This document shows, in pieces, positions 11,788-21,905 of a stretch of DNA of 64,000 nucleotides. The position numbers and the translations under genes were made by a program. The notes below the pieces were generated by a model that was given only the letters and a program-made list of their open reading frames with translations, made no database searches and had not been told where the DNA came from. The DNA lies in NCBI RefSeq assembly GCF_030272615.1, contig NC_081406.1:403963439-404027438 (forward strand). Reading direction: 5' to 3'. Source of the DNA: Cryptomeria japonica. Taxonomy: Eukaryota > Streptophyta > Pinopsida > Cupressales > Cupressaceae. Numbering within the stretch: position 1 is the first letter of the stretch; each line of letters opens with the position of its first letter.

Positions 11788-12390
11788 TTAACTAGTTGCA
11801 GGATCATTTGTCAGTCCAAAGGGTAACACCATGAACTCATAATGCCCATAGCAAGTTTGAAAGGATATCTTATGTATATATTCACCCCTTATTCTAAGCT
11901 GGTGGTATCCCTTAGAGAATAATTTTGCACCTTTCATCTGATCAAACAACTCGTTAATTCTAGGGAGTGGGTACCTATTCTTGAAGGTGACTTTGTTCAA
12001 CATTCTGTAATCAATGCATAACCAAAGTGTGTCATCCTTCTTCTTGATGAAGATTATATGGGCTCCCCATGGTGATACGCTTGGTCTAATTAGACCCTTA
12101 TCCATTAACTCCTATAAATGTACCTTCATTTCATATAAATTTGTGGTTGTCATCATGTACGGTGCCTTAGATTGAGGTTCAGTCCCTGGGTGTAAATCAA
12201 TATTGAAATCAAATTCCCTCTTTGAAGGTAATGCTTGTAATTCCTCTGGAAAGACATCTTGGTACTCTCAAAGGATAGGGTGTGTATCAAGTCCAGTATT
12301 ATCCTCTCTTAGATCTTTGATGTGTACTAAGTAGATCTCATAACCCTTCCTTTGGGCCCTCTTAAGTTGCATTGTAGATATTTGTCTAAG
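11788..12390 (-). pseudogene. Gypsy reverse transcriptase fragment, copy 1
   Basis: Minus-strand translation gives plant Ty3/Gypsy RT motifs in order: a GTEPQSKAPYMM-like lead-in, [51 protein letters not shown] and [17 protein letters not shown]. The usual IDLRS between LFSK and GYHQLRI is absent, so the first catalytic Asp is lost; copy 2 shares this 15-bp deletion. The frame stops abruptly after ...LTNDPAT, where element H sequence begins, so the YVDD motif, RNase H and integrase are missing. The upstream part (12106-12390) contains several stops. Confidence 0.88.
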
Positions 12391-12706
12391 TTAAAACGAT
12401 TTTTGTTCCCCTTGTATCTCCACTTGGTTGCCTAAATCATCAAGTCCCTCCACATGTTTATCCTCACAATTCATTACAGACTTGTGCTCAGTCAACCAAT
12501 TGATTCCTAGGATGACATCATAAATTCCTAATGGAGCTACATAAAGATTGACTTCTATTAGAAAGTTGGGAAGTTGTAATTCACTACATGCCAAACATCT
12601 GTCTACCCTCCACTCTACCCAGTTTCCATATTGAACATTCCAATATTTTGACATATAACCAAGCTTGATATTTTAACTTAGATATAATTATAGGATCCAC
12701 AAAACA
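12391..12706 (-). pseudogene. Gypsy protease, C-terminal part, copy 1 (split by element A)
   Basis: The minus strand encodes SCLACSELQLPNFLIEV-like and VAPLGIYDVILGINWLTEH, the C-terminal half of a retropepsin from a plant Gypsy element, where V-I-L-G-x-x-W-L is typical. The N-terminal half with the active site lies at 24479-24600, on the far side of element A. AAACA at 12702-12706 is A's original 5' target duplication. Stops and the split make it non-functional. Confidence 0.82.
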
Positions 12707-13277
12707 TGTTGGCATTGTGTTCTCATTGATGTCAACCGGTATAGGAGTATAATTAATGTGGAGTCATTGATGTCAACTAGTGTTGCAGGTTACCGGTAAG
12801 GAAGAGAATGTCATTAAGAGGAATGATCACTGGAGTCACCAGTACACAAGTTAGTGTTTGACTTATGTGGATGAAAGGGATAGGTTACATAAGGAAAGGA
12901 TGTCAACTGGTAAGAGTTGTGTTGATAGTGACTAGTTGCCAACTGGCTAGCTTATGACCAGTGTACAAGCAAGATGAGAAAGGTACTTGAGTTGTTGTTT
13001 GTGATGAAGAGGCAGAATTCTACCTAAATCACATCAACACAGGAGGAGAAAGATGTACAGATCACTAGTATGTTGTGTGGATGCAAAACATCAGGACTCC
13101 CATCGGATAAAGATGCAGTCACCATGTGAAGAGATGACTGACAATGAATGTGCTCACACTGGATCACATGTTCCTATTTGAATTTATGTTGGACAAATAG
13201 GGAAACCACATGAGTGCATTATAGGATGTAGATGACAATAATTCACTACCACCGGTAAGTAGAGATTATATCCTATT
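12707..13277 (+). mobile_element. Truncated 5' LTR of element A (duplication copy 1)
   Basis: It starts TGTTGGCATTGTGTTCTC, as does the full LTR at 16046, and is cut at the tandem-duplication junction after 571 bp. Its 5' flank AAACA matches the 3' flank of A at 24479-24483, so this copy keeps the original insertion boundary. The second copy's flank has mutated to AAATA. Confidence 0.88.
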
Positions 13278-13649
13278 ATGAGGATAACCATGTTCTTCCT
13301 TCAATACCTGATAGTGGACCAAGAAACTTGCTCTAGAATCAATACTAGAGGATAAAATTGCATGATAAGCTACCTCACACATCCAATCAGCTATTCCAAT
13401 CACCATAGCCAAAACTGCATTATGAGAAATGAATAATTCTTATCGGATCTATACACTATGTTCCACCGACCAGACTTATGCTTCAAGAATAACCAAACTT
13501 TCTGAAGACTTCCCATAATCCCAATCTCCATATACTGGATATGATTACTAGACTGAGTTGCCATCAATGACAACCCCTAAGTAATCTCCATGCATGTAAC
13601 ATCATCAATCTACACCGGAGCATCACCGGAACAATGTCTTTTGTGAACA
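13278..13649 (-). mobile_element. Element H LTR fragment (duplication copy 2)
   Basis: This holds the first ~370 bp of the H LTR on the minus strand, beginning TGTTCACAAAAGACATTG at 13649. Here GTTGCCATCAATG (13557-13569) and CATTGATGGCAAC (13664-13676, beyond the purine tract) are perfectly complementary, so this copy preserves the PPT-enclosing stem better than copy 1. Confidence 0.8.
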
Positions 13650-13871
13650 ATCTCCTCCTTTTGCATTGATGGCAACACTGCGAAAAATGACAAGTGATCC
13701 AAGAATCCAAAACTACAATCAATCAAAAAATCTATACACTCAACTGAAAAATCTAAACTAACCCCCCCTAAGAATGTGCATCATTTTTAATTTGTCTCTC
13801 TCCCCCTTTGACATTAATGGAAAAGGTAGGAATCCACCAAAACTTATATACAAAAGAATGTGTACAGTGAT

Positions 13872-15144
13872 CTACAAAAACTTGGAAATATATGCATAAG
13901 TTACCTTCAAGTATTTTAGACACTCATTCCATCCTATTAGGAAACAATCCAAAACATTAATTAGGGTGCTGAACATATATGCACATACTTCTACACCCTT
14001 AAGATTTGCTAGAACATCTTTTCCTAAAGTAGTTTCTGCATCGTGTTGTGCTTCAAGAAAAGTATCCAACCAAGGAGTGATTAAACCCCTCAATTCTCCC
14101 ACTCTGCCTATTAACCTCTCCTTCTCAGCACTCAAACTCTTGATCTTATCTGTTAGATTCATAATTTGGGCTTCTAAACTACTAGCAAAAACTGAAAGAG
14201 GGGAAAAAGATTGTGAAATTGCAGCTAACTGCCCTTGATATTCCCTTATCTTTTTGTCAATGTGTACTGTAAATTTGGATTAAATGAGACATGACTTAAG
14301 GATCTTACCACCTTCATCGAAAGCATCCTCAACACTTTTAACGACAGATTTAAAAATTGCCCTATCAGCCTCAATTGTTTTCCAAAAAGTTTGAAGTCTC
14401 ATCTCATTAAATTTTTTCAAAACTTTTATATTCGCCGCTTTCTCTAATGATACAAAATCGGATTATATTTTGTTTAACATACCCTTAAGCTTGCCGAAGG
14501 ATGTGATACTAGAATCCTGCTTAAGGTTAGGAAATTTTTTCTCCAAAATTGTCGTAGCTAGAGATACAACCTCTTTTTCTTCAAATGTAGACATAAGTAA
14601 GTCCTCACTTGGCTTGATTTGCACAAGGGTAGCTAATTTCAATGCTTGAAGAGGGGACATGGTACTCAAATGTACAAGACCATGAGAAAATTCATCCTCA
14701 TCATCTGTAATCTATTTTCCTTTGTTAGGAACAATGCCTTTTACAATGGTTACCAAAGCATTATTAGTCTTCTCTTCACCCTTCTCTGTCACAGCTTCTT
14801 TTGTATTTACATCCTTTTCTTCTTTATGACCATCACCTTCACCCTTTCCTACATCACCTATCTCCCCAACTATCATCTCTGCAATGATTTCTATCTCTGG
14901 AGGATCCTGTATAGCTTCACTAGAGTTGTCAACTACTTCATTTGTGGTGAAGTCATCTACAGCTTCCCGTCCAACCGAATCAATCTGTAGAGATGGTTGA
15001 TCCCAAGAAAATTCTATTTGGACATGAACTACCAAAGGAGAATTATCTTTGTTTGATTGTCCTTTCGGTTGTGATTCATCCTTCTATGGATTAACCTGAT
15101 AGTTATTTTCTTTCAAAATTTTCTTTAGAATAGCCTTTGTGTGT
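13872..15144 (-). pseudogene. Element H long second ORF, C-terminal part, copy 2
   Basis: Duplicate of 10515-11787, more degraded. Open segments 13872-14162 (SLSAEKERLIGRVGELRGL and the C-terminus ending ...YISKFL), 14463-14669 and 14712-15035 (acidic region) are separated by a stop or frameshift. It keeps the same order of acidic region, LSPLQALKLATLVQIK-like segment and coiled coil. The stop that truncates copy 1 after DAETT is absent here, so the common ancestor read through to the end. Confidence 0.72.
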
Positions 15145-15648
15145 TTAACTAGTTGCAGGATCATTTGTCAGTCCAAAGGGTAACACCTAAAACTCATAAT
15201 GCCCATAGCGATTTCGAAAGGCTATCTTATATATATATTCATCCCTTATTCTAAGATGGTGGTATCCCTTAGAGAATACTTTTCTACCTTTCATCTGATC
15301 AAACAACTCGTTAATTCTAGGGAGTGGGTACCTATTCTTGATGGTGACTTTGTTCAACATTCTGTAATCAATGCATAACCAAAGTGTGTCATCCTTCTTC
15401 TTGATGAAGATTACATGTGCTCCCCATGGTGATACACTTGGTCTGATTAGACCCTTGTCCATTAACTCCTACAAGTGTACCTTCATCTCATATAACTCTG
15501 CAGTTGTCATCATGTACGGTGCCTTAGATTGAGGTTTAGTCCATGGGTGTAAATCAATATTGAAATCAAATTCCCTCTTTGAAGGCAATTCTTGTAATTC
15601 CTCTAGAAAGACATCTTGGTACTCTCAAAGGATAGGGTGTGTATCAAG
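15145..15648 (-). pseudogene. Gypsy reverse transcriptase fragment, copy 2
   Basis: Duplicate of 11788-12390. [38 protein letters not shown] and [10 protein letters not shown] are readable. The same five-residue loss (IDLRS) is present, so that deletion predates the duplication. The fusion to H sequence at about 15145 is identical in position to copy 1. Confidence 0.86.
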
Positions 15649-16045
15649 TCAAGTGTTATCCTCTCTTAGATCTTTGATGTGTATAGAGTAGATCTCATAA
15701 CCCTTCCTTCGGGTCCTCTTAAGTTGCATTGTAGATATTTTTCTAAGTTGCAATGGCTTCTGTTCCCCTTGTATCTCCACTTGGTTGCCTAAATCATCAA
15801 GTCCCTCCACATGTTTATCCTCACAATTCACTATATACTTGTGCTCAGTCAACCAATTGATTCCTAGGATGACATCATAACTTCTTAATGGAGCTACATA
15901 AAGATTGACTTCTATTAATTCACTACATGCCAAACATCCGTCTACCCTCCACTTTACTCGGTTTCCATATTGAAAATTCCAAGATTTTGACATATAATCA
16001 AGCTTGATATTTTAACTTAGATACAATTATAGGATCCACAAAATA
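15649..16045 (-). pseudogene. Gypsy protease C-terminal part, copy 2
   Basis: It encodes LIEVNLYVAPLRSYDVILG and INWLTEHK, matching copy 1. Relative to copy 1 a short in-frame segment (around QLPNF) is missing. It abuts the 5' LTR of element A at 16046. Confidence 0.8.
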
Positions 16046-17626
16046 TGTTGGCATTGTGTTCTCATTGATGTCAACCGGTATAGGAGTATAATTGATGTGT
16101 AGTCATTGATGTCAACTAGTGTTGCAGGTCACCGATAAGGAAGAGAATGTCATTCAGAGGAATGATCACTGGAGTCACTAGTACACAAGTTACTATTTGA
16201 CTTATGTGGATGACAGGGATATGTTACGTAAGGAAAGGATGTCAACTGGTAAGAGTTGTGTTGATAGTGACTAGCTGCCAACTGGCTAGCTTATGATCAG
16301 TGTACAAGAAGGATGAGAAAGGTGCTTGAGTTGTTGTTTGTGATGAAGAGGCGGAATGCTACCTAAATTACATCAACATAGGATGAGAAGGGTGTACAGG
16401 TCACCAATATGTTATGTGGATGCGAAACATCAAGACTCCCACTGGATAAAGATGCAGTCACCATGTGAAGAGATCACTGACAATGAATGTGATCACACTG
16501 GATCACATGTTTTCCTATTTGAATTTATACTGCACAAATAGGGAAACCACATGAGTGCATTACAGGATGTAGAGGACAATAATTCACTACCACCGGTAAG
16601 TGGAGTTTATATCCTATTATGCATAGTGTGCATTATAGTTATGTGAGATAAGGAAGAAGAGGTAAAGGTTGGTGTTTGAAGGATCGCACCTGATCTACCA
16701 GTGAATCAAAGGAATGCCTCAAGTGCATGAAATCAAGGATTGCTGCTAGAATAGATGAAGTGTGATGGGTTTGTCACTTTGAAAAACCAGTTGAGACATG
16801 GTCCACACTGATTAGGAATAAGGCAAGGATGAACATATGTAGACAGAGGACAATGGCCAGATTGAAGATGGAGTCAGTTGAAGGTTGATGACATGGTTTC
16901 ATCAAGAGTGTTTACCGGTATGTATGTCCACCAGTAATATGGACAAGGTGCAGATGTAGAAGATTCCCATCTGATGAAGATGTGCATAAGGTTGGTTAGC
17001 AAGAGTGCCAACCAATTGAGTGTTCCACCGAAAGAGAAGCAAAGTGCAAGGTTGATGATAGAAAGGTTAAGGGTTTAACTGGCAAGGCTAGTAACCCAGT
17101 AGAGGAGCCCAATAATGGAGTTGGTCAGTGATCCAATCCATACCGACATAGATGATCAAGCAAAGGTGGATGTCGACATAGTTTCCACGTGGAGATGAAG
17201 TGGCATGCATGCACAAGTTCATGTGTTGAGTCAGTGAAGTGTCAGGTGGCAAGCTAGCTGGTGACAGGTTGATATTTATGTTGACTATGAGATTCACGGG
17301 TTGCACAATATAGGTTTAAGGCTCGAGGTCATTGGACAGCCAAGATCCAGCACAGACTGTTTGAGTAGAACTCGGAAGGTGAAGGAAACTGCAAAACCAA
17401 TCTTGGGGAGCGACCAAGAAATCTGCTGACAGTTTAAAAGGAGATTGCCAAAGATAGAAGGCGTGATTAGGAAGGCATGAGAATGGCAGGATTGATTGAT
17501 GAGTTACAGTTCATCAATTAGGTGATCAGATCGGATGAGATATTTTTGGATTTAGTTTGTCTCAAGGTTGATGAGAAAACCCTAACTGCTTAAAATTTGA
17601 ATTAGATTTTGGTGGGAAAACCAGGT

Positions 17627-17634
17627 TATAAATA
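17627..17634 (+). promoter_or_regulatory. Probable TATA box of element A LTR
   Basis: TATAAATA occurs about 900 bp before the LTR end, preceded by GGGAAAACCAGGT. The equivalent site in the 3' LTR (near 23551) has decayed to TTTTAAATA. Assigned from motif and position only. Confidence 0.4.
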
Positions 17635-18196
17635 TGCAAGCCAAAGTCATTGAAGTGTGTCGCTAGATGAGGGAGTGTTGTTGCATGCAAGGAGAAATCA
17701 GTCAAGTGCTCATCAAGAAGAAGAAGAAGAGACTGAGTGTGAGGAAGAACTGGGTTGAAGTGTTCAACCGACATCAGTGAAGCAACCGACAATCATCCAC
17801 TGGGTCTGACAGAGAAGTACAAAACTGACAGTGACCATATCGGTAGAGAAGAAGTGAAGGAGACTGCATAGAAGGTAGGCTTAGAACCAGCAGAGTGTAG
17901 TACCGGTGGAAAGTAGTGGTTTAGCGGAGAGAAGAGAGAATCGGTAAAGTGCAAAACTGGCAAAGACTAGAACCGACAAAGAAGGAGAAGAGGTTGAACC
18001 GACAAGAATGCAACAAAGAGGAAGGTTGCAGAAGTGTGAGGGTTAGCATAGAATTGATAGTGAACTAGATAGAAAATCTAGTAGAGAGATTTGAAGAAGA
18101 GATACAAAATCCATTTGTAACAAGAAGATAACTTTGGTATTAAAAATTTGTTTTTATACTCACTGAGTTGGAGCTCGGTGCAGGGGTTGTATCTCC

Positions 18197-18286
18197 TTGG
18201 GTTGGTGCCCTAAATCAGGGGTTGGTGCTCCTTGGGTTGATGCCCTAAAATCAGGGGTAGGTGTTGCTTGGGTTGGCACCCTAAAC
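18197..18286. repeat. 35/36-bp tandem repeats in element A LTR
   Basis: Two full units and a partial third of TTGGGTTGGTGCCCTAAATC followed by AGGGGTTGGTGCTCC start at 18197, 18232 and 18268. The 3' LTR has the same repeat at about 24114-24203. GGGTTGGTGCCC-like segments can fold back on themselves. Confidence 0.85.
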
Positions 18287-18543
18287 ATTGTAATGAGAGA
18301 TTGATTATGAGGTTGGATTGGAGAAGTAGCCTCCAGTAGCATTTCTCACCAAGGTTTTTCTCATATATGATGGTGTTATGTGATGTCCCTTTGTGTGTGA
18401 TTGCATTTGTGTTGGTCTCCCCTCTAACCGGTAAGTCTGCATTGAGTTAGATCTGATAAATGGTATACTCACATAGGACAATTAAAGGGAAAATTTTGAG
18501 AACCATTGATTCCCCCCCTCTTAGTGGTACATTGTGTTTAACA

Positions 18544-18559
18544 ATTGGTATCAAAGCAC
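18544..18559 (+). promoter_or_regulatory. Element A primer-binding site
   Basis: ATTGGTATCAAAGCAC directly follows the 5' LTR. It matches the initiator tRNA-Met 3' end with one change. Confidence 0.85.
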
Positions 18560-18616
18560 TACGTTCCTAGTTGATAAGATTTCTCTAGCTTGGGTAGATT
18601 CTAGCTTAAGGACATA

Positions 18617-20219
18617 ATGGTTTATTTAGTTTCAATCCCTGCTCTGATTTTTGATGGTTCAAACTATTCCATTTGGAGTTGTAGAATGGAAGTCTACCTA
18701 TCCTCTCTAGGGAAGATGGAAGTCTACCTATCCTCTCTAGGGTTTGATGTGTGGATGTCTATTGTAAATGGCTGCCCTAGTGAAGTCAGTCCTCCCACCA
18801 ACTTAGATGCAGAAAGAAGAAACCAGTGTAATGATGTAACAATGAAGGCTATACTCTATGGTTTATCTGATGATGTTTTCTCACAGGTGGAAATGAGCCT
18901 ATGGAAATGAGCCTACTACTACAGAACCAACTTGTGAAGATAGAATGAGAAATGCATCTCATGTATCTACATATGATGAAGGTGGGTCTGCTAGCAGCTA
19001 CAACAATGATGATGAAAGAACCCACCTCTTCATGGGTCAAGAATCAAAAGATGAGAGACACACATCTGATAATGATCATGCAGATCACTCCTACCGACAT
19101 GATGTGTTCAGTAGTGATATTGAAGGTGAAGATGAAGAAAAGTAGAAGTTGATCTTGAAGGTGAGCTTGTGAATGCCCTTGAAGAACTCACAAGAGTAAG
19201 AAATGAATACAAGCTATTCAATAATGTTGCTATTGTGGAGTAGAATCGGTTGACAATATTCCTTGAAGAATTTGAGAAATATATCTCAAAATTGAAGACT
19301 CAAGAGGAGGACACCAAGGAGTGCTGGTGCAGTGATCTAGCCTCTGAGCTAGAAGTAAAAGATAAAAAATGTCAACAACTTCTTGGAGAAATAGAGGTTC
19401 TTTGAAATGACCTTGAGAAGTGTCAGGATGAGCTCAAGGTAAGAATCCAGTTTGATGGCAGCAGTGATTCCTAAGAAAAGATGTTGAAGAAGCAAAAGCA
19501 TTCCAAGGATAGTGGAGGATTAGGAAGTGGTGCCAGTAAATGCTCCACCAGCAAGAATGTCCCCCACGATAACATTATGTTTGTCTCCTCAAATGGAGAG
19601 AACAAGGGACAGACCTTCAGTGTCCAGAATACTCCCCAGAAGAATGTTAATCTAACCACAACCGATGAAGACCTGCAAACAAGAATGAAGATCGGTGCTG
19701 CAAGAAGGAGGAACAATGCAGATCCCAAAGGAAAAGGGAAAATAGGAGAAGACAGCTTCACCGGAAGCACAAACATGAGAAGACAACAAAGAAGACATCC
19801 TACCGATAGAGGACAAAGAAATGCTACCACCCACATGTCAAGACAAGTGTGGAAGATGAAGGGACCAAATGCATGAAATGCAAAGAATGGACAACCCAAG
19901 ATCCATCCTCAGAGAAGGAGAAATGGAGATGCCAGATCGGTAAGATCTCCCCATGCATGGAAAAATAAGTTTGTAAGTTATAAACCTTCCTTCTCCGGTT
20001 ATTGCTTTGCATGTAATGGTCATGGCCATAGGGTAGAAGAATGTAGAAATGAATCTAGAAGGAATAATCTAGGATCTCACAGTTATCATACAAATAAGAA
20101 AAATGTATCAAGGAGTAGATACATGCATGTCCCCTCTCCCGGTTATGCAAATAATATTTGTTATAACTGCAATAGAATTGGCCATAGAAGTTATGAATGC
20201 AGGAAGAAGGACCCGTAGT
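18617..20219 (+). pseudogene. Element A Copia-like Gag with coiled coil and two CCHC knuckles
   Basis: It starts with ATG at 18617. ALIFDGSNYSIWSCRMEVYL and SLGFDVWMSIVNG are the N-terminal signature of plant Copia Gag. A 30-bp tandem duplication (18691 and 18721) repeats MEVYLSSLGK, and a 14-bp tandem duplication (18889 and 18903) shifts the frame. The middle of Gag is shortened. An acidic stretch (18945-19145), a coiled coil (19146-19470) and a basic region (19481-19876) follow, then two knuckles: CFACNGHGHRVEEC (20003) and CYNCNRIGHRSYEC (20162). Several stops interrupt it. Non-functional, but domain order is clear. It would package RNA of its own and perhaps other elements. Confidence 0.82.
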
Positions 20220-21760
20220 CACATGGAAGTCAGTATAGCAATTATGGTCAACATAGAAATGAATACAAAGCATTTGGAAGTCAGAGACCTGCATGGAACC
20301 AAAGGAGAAATGTCCCAGCAGGATCAAGAGGTCCACTAGTTTTGGTTGCTAGTCACAACAACATGACAAGGAGAAGATGGTCAAACCGACATGCTAAGAG
20401 ATTCCCCAATCATGAAGTTGGGATGGATGTTGTGTGATGCTATAGCACTACTTCCGGTTATGATGCAAAATCTAGAATTGGAAGGACCCATCAATAAAAG
20501 AAGGTAAGACCTTCTCCCAAGACTGAAAATGGGAAGAAGAATGAGACCAAGCAGGTGTGGAGGAAGAAGACCATGGACCAACATTGTGCATTCAATGCAC
20601 AGGTGATATCTCCTAAGGATTAAAGGAGATGCAGGATCTTAGGGGGAGTAATATATTGAACTTGTCATTCACCTCCTTAGTGAAGAAGGACACATGGAAG
20701 AACAAGATGTTGCCAGTATGAAGGAAGCAAATGAGAAGATAAGTCTGTGTAGTGGCTTCCATGGCTACACACCTGCAGAACAAAGTTGGTTCACTACTGC
20801 ACGTGTCAATAGATGGAGATTTATAAATGGAATTAGATGTACAATGACACAAAATGTCAAGAGTTACAGGAAGGTGCTCCAGTAGTGATGATGGACCGGT
20901 ACAAGAAACCGATATGTGCAGGATGTTACCGACATGAATGCTAATAGGTACTTGCAGGTTATGTAAGACAATGAGGTTGGATATCATTGCATTAGCCTCG
21001 ATAACATGGAATGGGAAGTTTATGTCTCAAGTGGTGTTGATGAAGACCTGAATGACATGTTGGCTCAATTGTTTATCATACAGGAATACATGTTTTTGGG
21101 CTAACCGGTTTGATTCATGACATGATGATGACATTTCATGGAATGGTGTACATCTAGGATCATGTCATAGGTTGTGGTGGATATGATGGAGTTGAAATAT
21201 CATTAGATGATCACATATGTACAACTCAACTAGTATATGGAGTTGATTAAAGCCCTGGTGTTGGACCTGACAAGCAATGGTGGACATGAGTTGTATGACT
21301 CAAGTGGAGTTCAAGTGTTTATGAAGCTGATCCGACATGCTTGAACTTGTGAGGTACTGACTGCCCAAACTACAGATGATGGAAATTGTTGTAGGAATAC
21401 CCTGGAGAATTTCATGGTTAAGAGTATCTACTTGTCATTTGGTTGGTTGTATTCATAGTACAATCACACTTGATTCTAAATAAATTTAGGATCAAACTGG
21501 AGGTAATGTAGTCTGACCGACAGGTAAGCAATATTCACTGACACGTCTTTCTGCAAATTGAGTGCTTTAACAATTTGTATAAGATTTGCATGCTCAATTG
21601 GTGTCAGTTGATGGTTGAAGTCCTCCATGTCAAGAGTTGTAACTTGAGAAATTGTACCAACTGGTATCAAAAGAGGAGATGCATCAAGTAAAGAAAAAGG
21701 GGAGAAAAATTTATTTCAGTGCCTGATTGATACAAGGAGGAGTGAAACCCTAACAGTGCC
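20220..21760 (+). other. Element A interior without recognisable gene
   Basis: About 1.5 kb follows the Gag zinc knuckles where protease and integrase would be expected in an autonomous Copia element. I find only short, stop-filled frames and no D-T-G, HHCC, DD35E, RT or RNase H motif. A CTTAGGGGGAGT tract at 20638-20649 resembles those near the 3' ends of the other elements. Confidence 0.6.
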
Positions 21761-21775
21761 CTTTGCCATTGTTGT

Positions 21776-21905
21776 CAAAGGGGGAGAAAGATTCTGTAGT
21801 ATACCACATACTACATGTGTGAGAATTGGATCACATAAAGAGGGAGAGAGATTATGTAGTATGTCAGATACTACATGTGTTGACATCAATGCCAAAGGGG
21901 GAGAT
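21776..21905 (+). promoter_or_regulatory. Element A purine tracts and paired hairpins before the 3' LTR
   Basis: Two tracts (TCAAAGGGGGAGAAAG at 21776-21790; CCAAAGGGGGAGAT at 21892-21905) flank two copies of a ~60-bp unit, each with a hairpin: TGTAGTAT/ATACTACA (21795-21815) and ATGTAGTAT/ATACTACAT with a 5-nt loop (21854-21876). GTTGACATCAATG at 21879-21891 pairs with CATTGATGTCAAC in the LTR. Confidence 0.75.

Larger units (their letters stand above)
9922..13277. repeat. Tandem duplication, copy 1 (3.36 kb)
   Basis: Copies 1 and 2 (13278-16618) match along their length. Each runs from the H LTR through H's second-ORF C-terminus and Gypsy RT and protease into the first 571 bp of element A's LTR. 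The junction is exact: ...TATATCCTATT-ATG-AGGATAACC at 13278-13280 joins sequence otherwise found at 16619-16621 (...CTATT-ATG-CATAGTG) to sequence found at 9922 (AAC-ATG-AGGATAACC), so it shares a 3-bp ATG microhomology. By eye the copies differ at roughly 5-13% of positions depending on region. Confidence 0.9.
13278..16618. repeat. Tandem duplication, copy 2 (3.34 kb)
   Basis: This is the second copy of the 9922-13277 segment. Its distal end runs on into the complete LTR and body of element A, so the duplication happened after A inserted. Confidence 0.9.
16046..18543 (+). repeat. Element A 5' LTR (2498 bp)
   Basis: It runs TGTTGGCATTG...GTTTAACA. CATTGATGTCAAC at 16063-16075 is the perfect complement of GTTGACATCAATG (21879-21891) before the purine tract. 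A TATA box lies at 17627 and 35-bp repeats at 18197-18286. Near the end is the C-loop hairpin (18502-18526), with one arm mutated here (ACCATT) but intact in the 3' LTR (ACCACT/AGTGGT, 24436-24463). Confidence 0.88.

Noticed and set aside
19471-20336. Minus-strand Cys-rich frames opposite element A gag
   Set aside because: They are shadows of the plus-strand Gag coding region with its CCHC knuckles.
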